64,000 nt of DNA from an uncultured Sphingomonas sp. Lineage in GTDB: Bacteria > Pseudomonadota > Alphaproteobacteria > Sphingomonadales > Sphingomonadaceae. The translations under genes and the position numbers were made by a program. Of this stretch, positions 26,030 to 35,924 are shown piece by piece (positions within the stretch are counted from its first letter, which is position 1; each line of letters starts with the position of its first letter). The stretch lies in the NCBI GenBank assembly GCA_913774925.1, contig CAJYKB010000074.1, positions 25,418 to 89,417 of the forward strand, read 5' to 3'. The notes under the pieces were generated by a model. That model had not been told where the DNA came from. It worked only from the letters and a program-made list of their open reading frames with translations, and did not search any database.

Positions 26030-26155
26030 TGTGGGATTTCGGTCCCGCTCCCCAAACGCCGGCCCGTCGGACCCGGCGAAGCCGTGCCCTGTGGGCCGGC
26101 TTCGCCGTGCCGGCCGGGCGCGGGCCGCGCCGGCGCGCGGCGTGAGGTCGACGCT

Positions 26156-27226
26156 TTACGCGTCGACCGTCACCACGCCGCGCCGGATCTGGTCCAGCTC
26201 GATGCTCTCGTACAGCGCCTGGAAATTGCCGTTGCCGAAGCCCTCGTTGCCCTTGCGCTGGATGATCTCGAAGAAGATCGGGCCGAACATGTTCTCGGTG
26301 AAGATCTGGAGCAGAATGCCCTCCTCCTCCACGTCGCCGTCGATCAGGATGCGGTTCTCCTTCAGGCGTGCCAGATCCTCGCCATGTCCGGGGACGCGCT
26401 TGTCGACCAGCTCGTAATAGGTCTCGATCGTGTCCTGCAGCTTGACTCCGCGCGCGCGCAGCTTCTCCACGGTCGCGTAGATGTCGTCGGTGGTGAGCGC
26501 GAGGTGCTGGATCCCCTCGCCGTTATATTCGCGGATGAACTCCTCGATCTGGCTCTTGTCGTCCTGGCTCTCGTTGAGCGGGATGCGGATCGCGCGGTCG
26601 GGGGCGATCATCGCCTGGCTGAAAAGGCCGGTCGCCTTGCCCTTGATGTCGAAATACTTCTGCTCCTCGAAGCCGAAGATCTGCCCGTAGAATTCCGCCC
26701 AGACGCGCATCTGGCCGCGGTTGACGTTGTGGGTGAGGTGGTCGAGCAGATCGAGCCCGACGTTGTTCTCCGCCTCGGCCTGCGCGGCGCCCGGCACCTG
26801 CTGCCAATCGTCGTAGATCGTCCCCGCCGCGCCGTGGCGGTCGACGAGGTAGAGCAGCGAGCCGCCGATGCCCTGGAGCACATAGGCGCCGTCGCCCAGC
26901 GCGCTGCGCGACGCATCGGCGGGCTTCGCGCCGCGGGCGAGTGCGGCGTCATAGGCGGCGCGGGCGTCCTGGACGCGGAAGGCCATGCCGCTGGCGGACG
27001 GGCCGTGCGCGGCGCGGAAGTCGGCGGCCTGCCCCTCCGCCATGCGGTTCAGCAGCAGGTTGATGCGTCCCTGCTTGTAGCGGACGACGTCGCGTGTCGG
27101 GTGGCGCGAGGCGGCGACGAAGCCGAACTGCTCCAGCTGTGCGGCCATGCGATCGGGGTCGGGCGAGGTGAATTCGCAGAACTCGAACCCGTCGAGGCCC
27201 ATCGGGTTGACGTCCATATGGTCCAT
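26156..27226 (-). CDS. hpd: 4-hydroxyphenylpyruvate dioxygenase
   Basis: NPMGLDGFEFCEFTSPDPDRMAAQLEQFGFVA; GEGIQHLALTTDDIYATVEKLRARGVK; EEEGILLQIFTENMFGPIFFEIIQRKGNEGFGNGNFQALYESIELDQIRRG. Confidence 0.97.
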   Translation of the reverse strand: MDHMDVNPMGLDGFEFCEFTSPDPDRMAAQLEQFGFVAASRHPTRDVVRYKQGRINLLLNRMAEGQAADFRAAHGPSASGMAFRVQDARAAYDAALARGAKPADASRSALGDGAYVLQGIGGSLLYLVDRHGAAGTIYDDWQQVPGAAQAEAENNVGLDLLDHLTHNVNRGQMRVWAEFYGQIFGFEEQKYFDIKGKATGLFSQAMIAPDRAIRIPLNESQDDKSQIEEFIREYNGEGIQHLALTTDDIYATVEKLRARGVKLQDTIETYYELVDKRVPGHGEDLARLKENRILIDGDVEEEGILLQIFTENMFGPIFFEIIQRKGNEGFGNGNFQALYESIELDQIRRGVVTVDA

Positions 27227-27313
27227 GAAGCGCGCCTTCGTCGAAGATGGTATCAGATGAGACGAGTGTGACGCGATAGCGGGGTGGTGTCAATGGATAC
27301 TATCCCGATCCTT

Positions 27314-27403
27314 GTACCCCCGGCGCAGGCCGGGGTCCCGTCAGGAGACGTGACCGTATCTCGCGCGTGGCCCGATACCGGACCCCGGCCTGCGCCGGGG
27401 AAC
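27314..27403. repeat. REP-like paired inverted repeat (family A variant)
   Basis: gtacccccggcgcaggccggggtcccg ... ccggaccccggcctgcgccggggaac. Confidence 0.88.
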
Positions 27404-27406
27404 ACA

Positions 27407-28294
27407 TCACTCCCACCGCGCCGGATCGATCGTCGCCTTCAGGAACGTGACGAACGCGGTCACGGCGGGCGGGACCGCGGCGGCGCGGGGGTGGACGGCC
27501 CAGATGGCGAGGTCGTCCGGCCCCTCCCATTCCGGCAACACGCGCACCAGCGCGCCGCTCGCCAGCGCGTCGCCCACGTCCCACAGCGAGCGCAGCGCGA
27601 TGCCGACGCCGGTCAGTGCGAGTTCGCGGACGACCTCGCTGGAGTTGGTGCGGACATGGCTGGTGCCGTCGACCGCGCGTCGTCGCGCGCCGGGGCCGAC
27701 GAGGCGCCACGGCCATTGCCCCTCCGCCGCGAGCAGGCGGTGGGTCGACAGCGCCGTGGGGGTGACGGGCGTCCCCGCCTGCGCCAGATAGGCGGGGCTG
27801 GCGCACAGCACGCGGCGGTTGCGCCCCAGCCGGTGCGCGGCGAGGCTGGCGGGGACGTCGGCGGCGATGCGGATCGCGACGTCGATGCGCTGCGCGATCA
27901 GATCGGCATAGGCGTCGGTCAGGTCGAGCTCGACCGCGATGCGCGGGTGCGCCGCAAGGAAGGCATGGAGCTGCGGGGTGACGTGGAGCCGCCCGAACGA
28001 GGTCGGGGCGGACACACGCAGCCGCCCGGCGGGATGCGCGCTGGTGCCCATCACGCGGTGCTCCGCCTCGCGCAGCGATTGCAGGATGATCGCGATGTCG
28101 GCGTGGAACGCCTCGCCCGCGTCCGTCAGCGACAGGCGGCGCGTGGTGCGATGGACGAGGCGTACGCCCAGCCGTGCCTCCAGCCGCGCCAGCCGTTTCG
28201 ACACCATCGCGGGCGAGATGGCGAGCGTGCGCGCGGCGGCGCTGAGGCTGCCCGCGTCCACCACTTGCGCGAACAGCGCGTAATCCGGGTCCAT
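27407..28294 (-). CDS. LysR family transcriptional regulator
   Basis: ALFAQVVDAGSLSAAARTLAISPAMVSKRLARLEARLGVRLVHRTTRRLSLTDAG. Confidence 0.93.
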   Translation of the reverse strand: MDPDYALFAQVVDAGSLSAAARTLAISPAMVSKRLARLEARLGVRLVHRTTRRLSLTDAGEAFHADIAIILQSLREAEHRVMGTSAHPAGRLRVSAPTSFGRLHVTPQLHAFLAAHPRIAVELDLTDAYADLIAQRIDVAIRIAADVPASLAAHRLGRNRRVLCASPAYLAQAGTPVTPTALSTHRLLAAEGQWPWRLVGPGARRRAVDGTSHVRTNSSEVVRELALTGVGIALRSLWDVGDALASGALVRVLPEWEGPDDLAIWAVHPRAAAVPPAVTAFVTFLKATIDPARWE

Positions 28295-28387
28295 TCGTTC
28301 CCCATGGGAAAAACTGTTTGGCGATCTTCGCTGCTACCGAAGCGATGGCAGGGCGTCTAGATTGGTGGGACGGAAGAGGAGACGGAC

Positions 28388-30493
28388 GTGGCGGAACGGT
28401 ACGAGGATCGCGCAGGGCTGAAGGTCGCGGCGGCATTGGCGGCGTTCGTCGAGGAGCGCGCGCTGCCGGGGACGGGCATCGACGCGGCGACGTTCTGGCA
28501 GGGGGCGGCGGACATCTTCGCGACGTTCGCGCCGGAAAATGCGCGGCTGCTGGCGGTGCGGGACGCGCTGCAGGCGAAGATCGACGTCTGGCATGACGAT
28601 CGTGCGGGCAAGCCGATCGACCAGCGAGACTATCAGGCGTTCCTGCGCGAGATCGGCTATCTGGTCGAGGAACCGGCGCCGTTCGCGATCGGCTCCGAAA
28701 AGGTGGATGCGGAGATCGCGACCTCCGCCGGGCCGCAGCTGGTGGTGCCGATCCTGAACGCACGCTTCCTGCTCAATGCCGCCAATGCGCGCTGGGGCAG
28801 CCTGTACGACGCGCTGTACGGCACCGATGCGCTGCCGGGCGCGGCGGCGGGGAAGGGCTATGACGCGGCGCGCGGGAGCCAGGTGATCGCCTGGGCGAAG
28901 GCGTTCCTCGACCGCAGCGTGCCGCTCGCGGACGGCTCATGGGCGGACTGGCAGGGCGGCGACCCGGTACTCGCGGACCCGGCGCAACTGGTCGGGCACG
29001 CGGGCGACAATGTGCTGCTCCGGCACAACGGGCTGCATATCGAGCTGGTGATCGATCGCAGCCATCCGATCGGGCGCGACGATTCTTCGGGGCTGGCCGA
29101 CGTGGTGCTCGAATCCGCGCTGACGACGATCGCGGACCTGGAGGATTCGGTCGCGGCGGTCGATGCGGCGGACAAGGTGGCGGCCTATGCCAACTGGCTG
29201 GGCCTGATGAAGGGCGACCTGACCGAGACGTTCGAGAAGAACGGTGCTGCGATGACGCGGCGGCTGAACGCGGATCGCGATTATGTCGCGCCCGACGGCA
29301 CCGCGTTCACGCTGCCGGGACGCAGCCTGATGTTCGTGCGCAACGTCGGCCATCTGATGACCACGCCCGCGGTGCGGCTGGCGGACGGCAGCGAGGCGCC
29401 GGAGGGGATTCTCGACGCGATCGTCACCACGCTGATCGCGACGCACGATAAGGGCACGAACAGCCGCGCGGGCTCGATCTATATCGTGAAGCCCAAGATG
29501 CACGGGCCGGAGGAAGTCGCCTTCACGAACCGGCTGTTCGATGCGGTCGAGGATCTGCTGGGCCTGGCGCGCCACACGATCAAGGTGGGCGTAATGGACG
29601 AGGAGCGGCGCACCTCGGCCAATCTGGCGGCGTGCATCCATGCGGTGAAGGACCGGATCGTCTTCATCAACACCGGCTTCCTGGATCGCACCGGGGACGA
29701 GATGCACACGTCGATGCGCGCCGGCCCCATGATCCGCAAGGGCGAGATGAAGAACGCCGGCTGGATCAAGGCGTATGAGGATCGCAACGTGCAGATCGGG
29801 CTCGCCTGCGGGCTGTCGGGCAAGGCGCAGATCGGCAAGGGGATGTGGGCCGCGCCCGACCGCATGGCCGACATGCTGGAGCAGAAGCGCGCGCATCCCA
29901 TGACCGGCGCGAACACCGCCTGGGTGCCGTCACCCACCGCCGCAACGCTGCACGCGACGCATTATCACGACGTCGACGTCTTCGCGCGACGCGAGGCGCG
30001 GCTGGCGGAGGGGGTGACGTCGCTCGACGCCTTGCTCGACGTGCCGGTCGCGATCGGGCGCAACTGGCACGCGGACGAGGTGCGCGAGGAGCTGGACAAT
30101 AACGCGCAGGGTATCCTGGGCTATGTCGTGCGCTGGGTCGATCAGGGGGTGGGCTGTTCCAAGGTGCCCGACATCCACGACGTCGGGCTGATGGAGGACC
30201 GCGCGACGCTGCGCATCTCCAGCCAGCATATGGCGAACTGGCTGCGCCACGGCGTCGCCACCGCGGACGAGGCGGATGCGGCGCTCAAGCGGATGGCGGC
30301 GAAGGTGGACGCGCAGAACGCGGGCGACCCGATGTATGAGCCGATGGCGGGGCGTGAGGCGGACAGCCTGGCGTACCAGGCGGCGCGCGCGCTGGTGTTC
30401 GAGGGGGAGGCGCAGCCGAGCGGCTATACCGAGCCGCTGCTCCACCGCTTCCGCGCGGAGAAGAAGGCGGGCTTCCCGTCACCCCGGGCTTGA
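28388..30493 (+). CDS. glcB: Malate synthase G
   Basis: [76 protein letters not shown]. Confidence 0.97.
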   Translation: MAERYEDRAGLKVAAALAAFVEERALPGTGIDAATFWQGAADIFATFAPENARLLAVRDALQAKIDVWHDDRAGKPIDQRDYQAFLREIGYLVEEPAPFAIGSEKVDAEIATSAGPQLVVPILNARFLLNAANARWGSLYDALYGTDALPGAAAGKGYDAARGSQVIAWAKAFLDRSVPLADGSWADWQGGDPVLADPAQLVGHAGDNVLLRHNGLHIELVIDRSHPIGRDDSSGLADVVLESALTTIADLEDSVAAVDAADKVAAYANWLGLMKGDLTETFEKNGAAMTRRLNADRDYVAPDGTAFTLPGRSLMFVRNVGHLMTTPAVRLADGSEAPEGILDAIVTTLIATHDKGTNSRAGSIYIVKPKMHGPEEVAFTNRLFDAVEDLLGLARHTIKVGVMDEERRTSANLAACIHAVKDRIVFINTGFLDRTGDEMHTSMRAGPMIRKGEMKNAGWIKAYEDRNVQIGLACGLSGKAQIGKGMWAAPDRMADMLEQKRAHPMTGANTAWVPSPTAATLHATHYHDVDVFARREARLAEGVTSLDALLDVPVAIGRNWHADEVREELDNNAQGILGYVVRWVDQGVGCSKVPDIHDVGLMEDRATLRISSQHMANWLRHGVATADEADAALKRMAAKVDAQNAGDPMYEPMAGREADSLAYQAARALVFEGEAQPSGYTEPLLHRFRAEKKAGFPSPRA

Positions 30494-30562
30494 CCCGGGG
30501 TCCCGCTTCTCCTTCTTCCCGCCGTTTGCAGAAGCGGGACCCCGGCTCAAGGCCGGGGTGAC
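30478..30562. repeat. REP-like paired inverted repeat (family D)
   Basis: cgtcaccccgggcttgacccggggtcccgcttc ... gaagcgggaccccggctcaaggccggggtgacg. Confidence 0.9.
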
Positions 30563-31521
30563 GAAGCGGCTTCCCCCAGCCGCCGCGCGATCACGGCGCA
30601 GGCGATCAGCTGGATCTGGTGGAACAGCATCACCGGCAGGATGACCATGCCGACCTGCGCCGCAGGGAACAGCACGCCCGCGATCGGCACGCCCGAGGCG
30701 AGGCTCTTCTTCGACCCGCAGAACAGCAGCACGATCGCGTCGGCGCGCGGCAGCCGCAGCGCCCTGGCCGCGAACCAGGTCGCCGCCAGCACGACCGCGA
30801 GCAGCACGCCGCAGATCGCGAGCAGGACGCCAAGATCCGCGCCCGAGACGCGGTGCCACAGCCCGTCCGCCACCGCGGCGCCGAAGGCGGTATAGACGAC
30901 GAGCAGGATCGAACCGCGGTCGACCGTCGTCACCAGCGACTTGCGCTTCGCGATCCAGCCTGCGGTCCACGGGCGCGACAGGTGGCCGACGACGAAGGGG
31001 GCCAGCAGCTGGAGCACGATCCCCTCCGCCTGCGCGAGCGAGACGTGCGCCTGGCCAGCGCCCTTCATCAGCAGCGTGACGAGCAGCGGTGTGACGACGA
31101 TCCCGGCGAGGTTGGAGAAACTGGCGCTGCACACCGCCGCGGCGACGTTGCCGCGCGCGATCGAGGTGAAGGCTATCGACGACTGCACGGTGGAGGGCAG
31201 CAGCGTCAGGAACAGCACGCCCGCCGCCAGCAGCGGATCGAGCAGCGGAAGCGCGGTGATGCCGAGGCCGAGCAGCGGGAACAGCACGAAGGTGGTCGCG
31301 AAGACGGCGGCGTGGAGGCGCACGTTGCGCAGCCCGTCGACGATCGCCTCGCGCGACAGCTTCGCGCCGTGGAGGAAGAAGAGCAGCACGATCCCGGCAT
31401 CCGCCGCCCGGCCGAACCACGTCGCCGCGGCGCCGACCGGCGGCAGGATCGATGCGATCGCGACGGTGGCGAGCAGCATCAGGACGAAGGGTTCGAAGAC
31501 GGCGAGGATCTTGCGCAGCAT
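30547..31521 (-). CDS. Bile acid:sodium symporter family (YfeH-like/SBF) protein
   Basis: FFLHGAKLSREAIVDGLRNVRLHAAVFATTFVLFPLLGLGI; LPSTVQSSIAFTSIARGNVAAAVCSASFSNLAGIV; LLFCGSKKSLASGVPIAGVLF. Confidence 0.9.
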   Translation of the reverse strand: MLRKILAVFEPFVLMLLATVAIASILPPVGAAATWFGRAADAGIVLLFFLHGAKLSREAIVDGLRNVRLHAAVFATTFVLFPLLGLGITALPLLDPLLAAGVLFLTLLPSTVQSSIAFTSIARGNVAAAVCSASFSNLAGIVVTPLLVTLLMKGAGQAHVSLAQAEGIVLQLLAPFVVGHLSRPWTAGWIAKRKSLVTTVDRGSILLVVYTAFGAAVADGLWHRVSGADLGVLLAICGVLLAVVLAATWFAARALRLPRADAIVLLFCGSKKSLASGVPIAGVLFPAAQVGMVILPVMLFHQIQLIACAVIARRLGEAASSPRP

Positions 31522-31572
31522 GTCAGCGCCTTAGGGGGTGTCGGGCGGCGGGGGTAGGGTGGTCGAATTGCC

Positions 31573-31687
31573 ACCGTTCGCCCTGAGGACAGGCTGAGCT
31601 TGTCGAAGCCTCGTCTCGAAGGGGCTGCGCCTATGCTTCGAGACGGCACTTCGACAAGCTCAGTGCCTCCTCAGCACGAACGGAGGT
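31573..31687. repeat. Paired inverted repeat (family E)
   Basis: accgttcgccctgaggacaggctgagcttgtcgaagcctcgtctcgaa ... ttcgagacggcacttcgacaagctcagtgcctcctcagcacgaacgg. Confidence 0.9.
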
Positions 31688-31695
31688 TGAGGAGG

Positions 31696-32886
31696 CTACT
31701 CCCCCGCGTCCGACCGTTCCCCCGCGATCCAGGTCGCGGTGACGCGGCGGTCGTCGTTCCAGTGGACGAGGTCCGCCATCAGCCCGGGGCGGATCGCGCC
31801 CCGCACGTCCGCCATGCGCAGGAAGACGGCGGGGTTGCCGCTCGCCAGCCGCGAGGCGGTGACGATCGAGCAGCCCATCAGGTCCATCGCGTTGCGCACC
31901 GCCTGCGCCATGCTGAGCGCGGAGCCCGCCAGCGTGTCGTCGGGGCCGCGGCAGGTGCCGTCGACGACGCGGATGTCCTGCCCCATCAGTGCGAACCCGC
32001 CCGCGCTGCCGCCGACCGGCGGCATCGCATCGGTGACCAGCATCACGCCGTCGCTGCCACGCGCCGCCAGCGCGATGCGGCAGGTCGCGGGGTGGACATG
32101 GACGCCGTCGACGATCAGCCCGAAATGGGTGGCGCGATCCTCCAGCGCGGCGCCGACCATGCCGGGCTCGCGGCTGCCGAGCCCGGTCATCGCGTTGAAC
32201 AGATGGGTGAACCCGGCCAGCCCGGCGTGGATCGCGGCGCGGGTGCGCGCGTAATCGGCCAGGCTGTGCGCGGCGGCGACGATCACCCCGGCATCGGCGA
32301 GCGCGCGAATGCTGGAGTCGTCGGTCAGTTCGGGCGCCAGCGTGACGATGCGCACGCCCGCGGTAGGCGCGGTGAGCCGCGCGATGACGCCCGCGTCGAT
32401 CGCGGTGAAGACCCCCGCATCGTGGATGCCCTTCTTCGCGGGGTTCAGGTGCGGCCCCTCGATATGCAGGCCCAGCACGCCGGGGACGTGCGCGGCGAGC
32501 GCCTCCTCGCCCGCGGCGATCGCGGCACCGACCACCGCGGGGCGGTCGCTGATGAGGGTCGGGAAAATGCCGGTGGTGCCGTAGCGCCGGTGCGCGGCGG
32601 CGATGGCGCGAATGCCGTCGACGGTCGGCGCGTCGTTGAAGAGCACGTCGCCGCCGCCGTTGACTTGCGTGTCGATGAAGCCGGGCATCAGCCAGCCGCC
32701 GCCGAGGTCGACGCGCTCGGTCGCGGCGGGGATCGCGGCATCGGGGACGATGTCGAGGATGCGCGCGCCATGGATCAGCAGCGTATGGCCGTCCGCGACG
32801 CCGTCGGGCAGGACGATGCGCGCGCCGGTGAGCGCCTGCCTGTTCCCCGGCGAAGGCCGGGGTCCAGCTGGGAGCCTTGTCCGCAT
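31696..32886 (-). CDS. nagA: N-acetylglucosamine-6-phosphate deacetylase
   Basis: GGWLMPGFIDTQVNGGGDVLFND; GLHIEGPHLNPAKKGIHD; AHSLADYARTRAAIHAGLAGFTHLFNAM; VLVTDAMPPVGG. N-terminus uncertain (repeat-derived ATG). Confidence 0.94.
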   Translation of the reverse strand: MRTRLPAGPRPSPGNRQALTGARIVLPDGVADGHTLLIHGARILDIVPDAAIPAATERVDLGGGWLMPGFIDTQVNGGGDVLFNDAPTVDGIRAIAAAHRRYGTTGIFPTLISDRPAVVGAAIAAGEEALAAHVPGVLGLHIEGPHLNPAKKGIHDAGVFTAIDAGVIARLTAPTAGVRIVTLAPELTDDSSIRALADAGVIVAAAHSLADYARTRAAIHAGLAGFTHLFNAMTGLGSREPGMVGAALEDRATHFGLIVDGVHVHPATCRIALAARGSDGVMLVTDAMPPVGGSAGGFALMGQDIRVVDGTCRGPDDTLAGSALSMAQAVRNAMDLMGCSIVTASRLASGNPAVFLRMADVRGAIRPGLMADLVHWNDDRRVTATWIAGERSDAGE

Positions 32887-32931
32887 TCTACGATGGTCCC
32901 CCCAACTGGGCCCCGGCCTTCGCCCGGGAAC
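32842..32931. repeat. REP-like paired inverted repeat (family A) overlapping the nagA 5' end
   Basis: gttccccggcgaaggccggggtccagctggg ... aactgggccccggccttcgcccgggaac. Confidence 0.9.
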
Positions 32932-32946
32932 TCGGATAATTAGTCA

Positions 32947-33993
32947 TCACAACGTCCTCGTCACTTTGGCGAGGTGCGGGGGCTGGTCGGGATCGCGGCC
33001 GCGCGCGCGAGCGAGTTGCTCGGCGAGGCCGTAGAAGGCCTGCAACCCCGCGATCGCGGCGACGAAGGGGTCGTCGCCCTCCCCGGCGGCGGGGAGGACC
33101 AGCGCCGCGCCGCCGATCGCATCGGCCGGGCCGGTCGCGAGCACCTGCGCACCGCGCGCGGTGAAGTCGGCGACGCGCTCCGCCACCCCGGCACGTGCGG
33201 CGTCGGCGGGGGCGAAGAGCAGCACCGGATCGTCCGCGCCGATCAGCGTCATAGGGCCGTGCGCGACCTCGGCGACGCTGAACGCCTCGGCATGAAGGCC
33301 GGAGGTTTCCTTGAGCTTCAGCGCCGCCTCGCCCGCGATGGGCAGCGTCGGGCCGCGGCCCAGCACCAGCAGCGAGGCGGCGTCGCTCAGCAGCGGGATC
33401 GCCGCGCCCCAGTCCTGTGCCGCGGCGGCATCGAGCCGGTCGGCGACGGTCGCCAGCGCAGCGCGGAGCGTGGCATCGCCGGTCCATTCCGCGGTCAGGT
33501 GCACCAGCGCCACCAGCGTCGCGAGCAGCGACTTGGTCGCCGCCACGCTGCGTTCCGCGCCGGCGTGGACGGGGATGGCGATGTCGGCGAGGTCCGCGAG
33601 CGGGGAGGCGGCATCGTTGACGATCGCCACTACGCACGCGCCCAGCGCCCGCGCGTCCTGCGCCGCGGCGATCAGGTCGGGGCTGCGGCCCGATTGCGAG
33701 ATCGCGATCAGCGGCACGCCCGCGAACTTGGGCGAGGTGGCGTGGTAGAGCGAGCCGATCGACGGCGAGTGGCTGAGGACGGGCACGCCGCCGCGCGTCT
33801 CCAGCAGCACCTTGGCGAAGGCGGCGGCCTGGTCCGAGCTGCCGCGCGCCAGCGTCGCGGCGAACGGCGGGGCGAGCGCGCGCAACCGCTCGCCCGCCGC
33901 GCGCATCAGATCGGCGTTGCGGGTCAGCTGCTCGCGAACGCGTGAGGGTGCCTCCAGCATCTCGGCGCGCATCAGCGTGGTCGAACCTGTCAT
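32947..33993 (-). CDS. SIS-domain protein, glucosamine-6-phosphate deaminase NagB-II / GlmS-like isomerase
   Basis: FAATLARGSSDQAAAFAKVLLETRGGVPVLSHSPS; ISQSGRSPDLIAAAQ; ALKLKETSGLHAEAFSVAEVAHGPMTLI; operon with nagA. Confidence 0.9.
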   Translation of the reverse strand: MTGSTTLMRAEMLEAPSRVREQLTRNADLMRAAGERLRALAPPFAATLARGSSDQAAAFAKVLLETRGGVPVLSHSPSIGSLYHATSPKFAGVPLIAISQSGRSPDLIAAAQDARALGACVVAIVNDAASPLADLADIAIPVHAGAERSVAATKSLLATLVALVHLTAEWTGDATLRAALATVADRLDAAAAQDWGAAIPLLSDAASLLVLGRGPTLPIAGEAALKLKETSGLHAEAFSVAEVAHGPMTLIGADDPVLLFAPADAARAGVAERVADFTARGAQVLATGPADAIGGAALVLPAAGEGDDPFVAAIAGLQAFYGLAEQLARARGRDPDQPPHLAKVTRTL

Positions 33994-34103
33994 GATCCCG
34001 CTCTACCATGCGCGGATGACGGTTCAATGGTATCCGAATGGTGCGGGCATAACCGCGGGTCATCTTTACAGAATGACCGGGTTCGTGGTCTGATAATGGC
34101 ATC

Positions 34104-34988
34104 ATGAGTACCGAGACCAACGATCCGCGCTTCGCGCATATCGACCAATGGCCGCTGGCGGACGCGGTGCAGGCGATGTGGGAGGGGCAGCTGGCCGCGG
34201 TCGCCGCGGTCCAGTCGCAGGTGCCCGCGATCGCCGCCGCCGCGGAGGCCGCCGCGGCGCGGCTGGGGCGGAGCGGACGGCTCGCCTATGCCGGCGCGGG
34301 CACGTCGGGGCGGATCGCGGTGCAGGACGGGGTGGAGTTGTACCCCACGTTCAACTGGCCGCAGGAACGGCTCGTCTTCCTGATGGCGGGTGGTCTTTCC
34401 GCGCTGACCGAGGCGGCGGAAGGCGCGGAGGACGACGGCGATGCGGCGCGGCGCGCGGTGGCGGAGGCCGGGTTGGGCGCGGCGGACGTGCTGGTCGCGG
34501 TGGCGGCGAGCGGGCGGACGCCCTTCACCCGCGCGGCGGTGGCGGCGGCACGCGCAGCGGGTGCGCTGACGATCGCGCTCGCCAACAATGCCGGCGCGCC
34601 GCTGCTGGCGGATGCCGAGCATGCGCTGCTGGTCGACACCGGGACCGAGCTGATCGCGGGATCGACGCGGATGAAGGCGGGAACCGCGCAGAAGGCGGTG
34701 CTGAACATGCTGTCGACCGCGATCATGCTGCGCCGCGGGCTGGTCCACGACGGGCTGATGGTCAACATGCGCGTGTCGAACGACAAGCTGCGCGCGCGGG
34801 CGCAGCGGATGGTGGCGGACATCGCGGGCGTCGATGCGGATGCCGCCGCGGCGGCGCTGGCGGCGGGGGGCGAGGAGATTCGCGCCGGGGTGCTGATCGC
34901 GCTGGGCGCGGCGCCGGACGAGGCGGCGAGGCTGGTGGCGGGCCACGATACGCTGCGGCAGGCGATGGCGGCGTTCCGTCATGCGTGA
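34104..34988 (+). CDS. murQ: N-acetylmuramic acid 6-phosphate etherase
   Basis: GRSGRLAYAGAGTSGRIAVQDGVELYPTFNWP; TGTELIAGSTRMKAGTAQKAVLNMLSTAIMLRRGLVHDGLMVNM. Confidence 0.95.
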   Translation: MSTETNDPRFAHIDQWPLADAVQAMWEGQLAAVAAVQSQVPAIAAAAEAAAARLGRSGRLAYAGAGTSGRIAVQDGVELYPTFNWPQERLVFLMAGGLSALTEAAEGAEDDGDAARRAVAEAGLGAADVLVAVAASGRTPFTRAAVAAARAAGALTIALANNAGAPLLADAEHALLVDTGTELIAGSTRMKAGTAQKAVLNMLSTAIMLRRGLVHDGLMVNMRVSNDKLRARAQRMVADIAGVDADAAAAALAAGGEEIRAGVLIALGAAPDEAARLVAGHDTLRQAMAAFRHA

Positions 34989-35733
34989 GCTGCTCGCCGC
35001 GCGTGAGGCGGATGCGACGCCGCTGTACCTCCAGCTGGCGCGCAACCTGCGCCAGCATCTGGCGAGCGGGGCGATCGATGCGGGCAGCGCGCTGCCGTCC
35101 GAACGCGACCTGAGCGCGATGACGAGCATGTCGCGCGTTACCGTGCGCAAGGCGATCGAGCAGTTGATCGCGGAGGGGGTGCTGGTCCGCAAGCAGGGAT
35201 CGGGCACGTTCGTCGCGCGGCGGATCGATGCGGCGGGATCGGTGCTGTCGAGCTTCAGCGACGACGCGCGCGCGCGTGGCGAGGATCCGGGCACGGTCTG
35301 GATCAGCAAGGCGTACGGCGAGCCGACCGAGGAGGAGGCCGCCGCGCTGGGCGTCGCGCCCGGCACGCGCGTCGCGCGGCTGGGGCGGGTGCGGTTGTCG
35401 GGGGGCGAGCCGCTGGCGATCGAACATGCGGTGGTGCCCGCGCAATATCTGCCGCGGCTGGAGGCGATCGACGCGTCGCTCTACGCCGCGCTGGCGGCGG
35501 CGGGAGTGCGCCCGGCGACGGGAACGCAGCGGCTGCGTGCGTGCCTCGCCACCCCGACCGAGGCGGGGATATTGAGCACGCGCGCGAATGCGGCGGTGTT
35601 GCGGATCGAGCGCGTGACGCTGACCGCGGCGGGCGAGGCGGTGGAGTTCACGCGGTCGGTGTACCGCGGCGACCGGTACGATTTCGTGTCCGAGCTGAGC
35701 GGACTGCCGGGTGGGGGGACGACGGCGGATTAG
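34981..35733 (+). CDS. GntR family transcriptional regulator (NagR/NagQ-like, UTRA domain)
   Basis: TPLYLQLARNLRQHLASGAIDAGSALPSERDLSAMTSMSRVTVRKAIEQLIAEGVLVRKQGSGTFV; linked to murQ/nagA. Confidence 0.93.
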   Translation: MRELLAAREADATPLYLQLARNLRQHLASGAIDAGSALPSERDLSAMTSMSRVTVRKAIEQLIAEGVLVRKQGSGTFVARRIDAAGSVLSSFSDDARARGEDPGTVWISKAYGEPTEEEAAALGVAPGTRVARLGRVRLSGGEPLAIEHAVVPAQYLPRLEAIDASLYAALAAAGVRPATGTQRLRACLATPTEAGILSTRANAAVLRIERVTLTAAGEAVEFTRSVYRGDRYDFVSELSGLPGGGTTAD

Positions 35734-35768
35734 GGCGGCGCGCAGAGAAACGGCCGAGGCGAGCTATA

Positions 35769-35911
35769 ACCCTGGGCTCCTGCCTTCGCAGGAGCACGGT
35801 GCGATGGCCCCGCCACCGTCATTCCCGCGAAGGCGGGAATCCATAACCGTTGACGTTTCGCCTCTTGCGAGAACCTGCGCGTCTGGATCCCCGCCTCCGC
35901 GGGGATGACGG
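35769..35911. repeat. Composite REP-like element (family B hairpin plus family C pair)
   Basis: accctgggctcctgccttcgcaggagc, then cgtcattcccgcgaaggcgggaatcca ... tggatccccgcctccgcggggatgacg. Confidence 0.88.
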
Positions 35912-35924
35912 TGACCGGGGGGCG

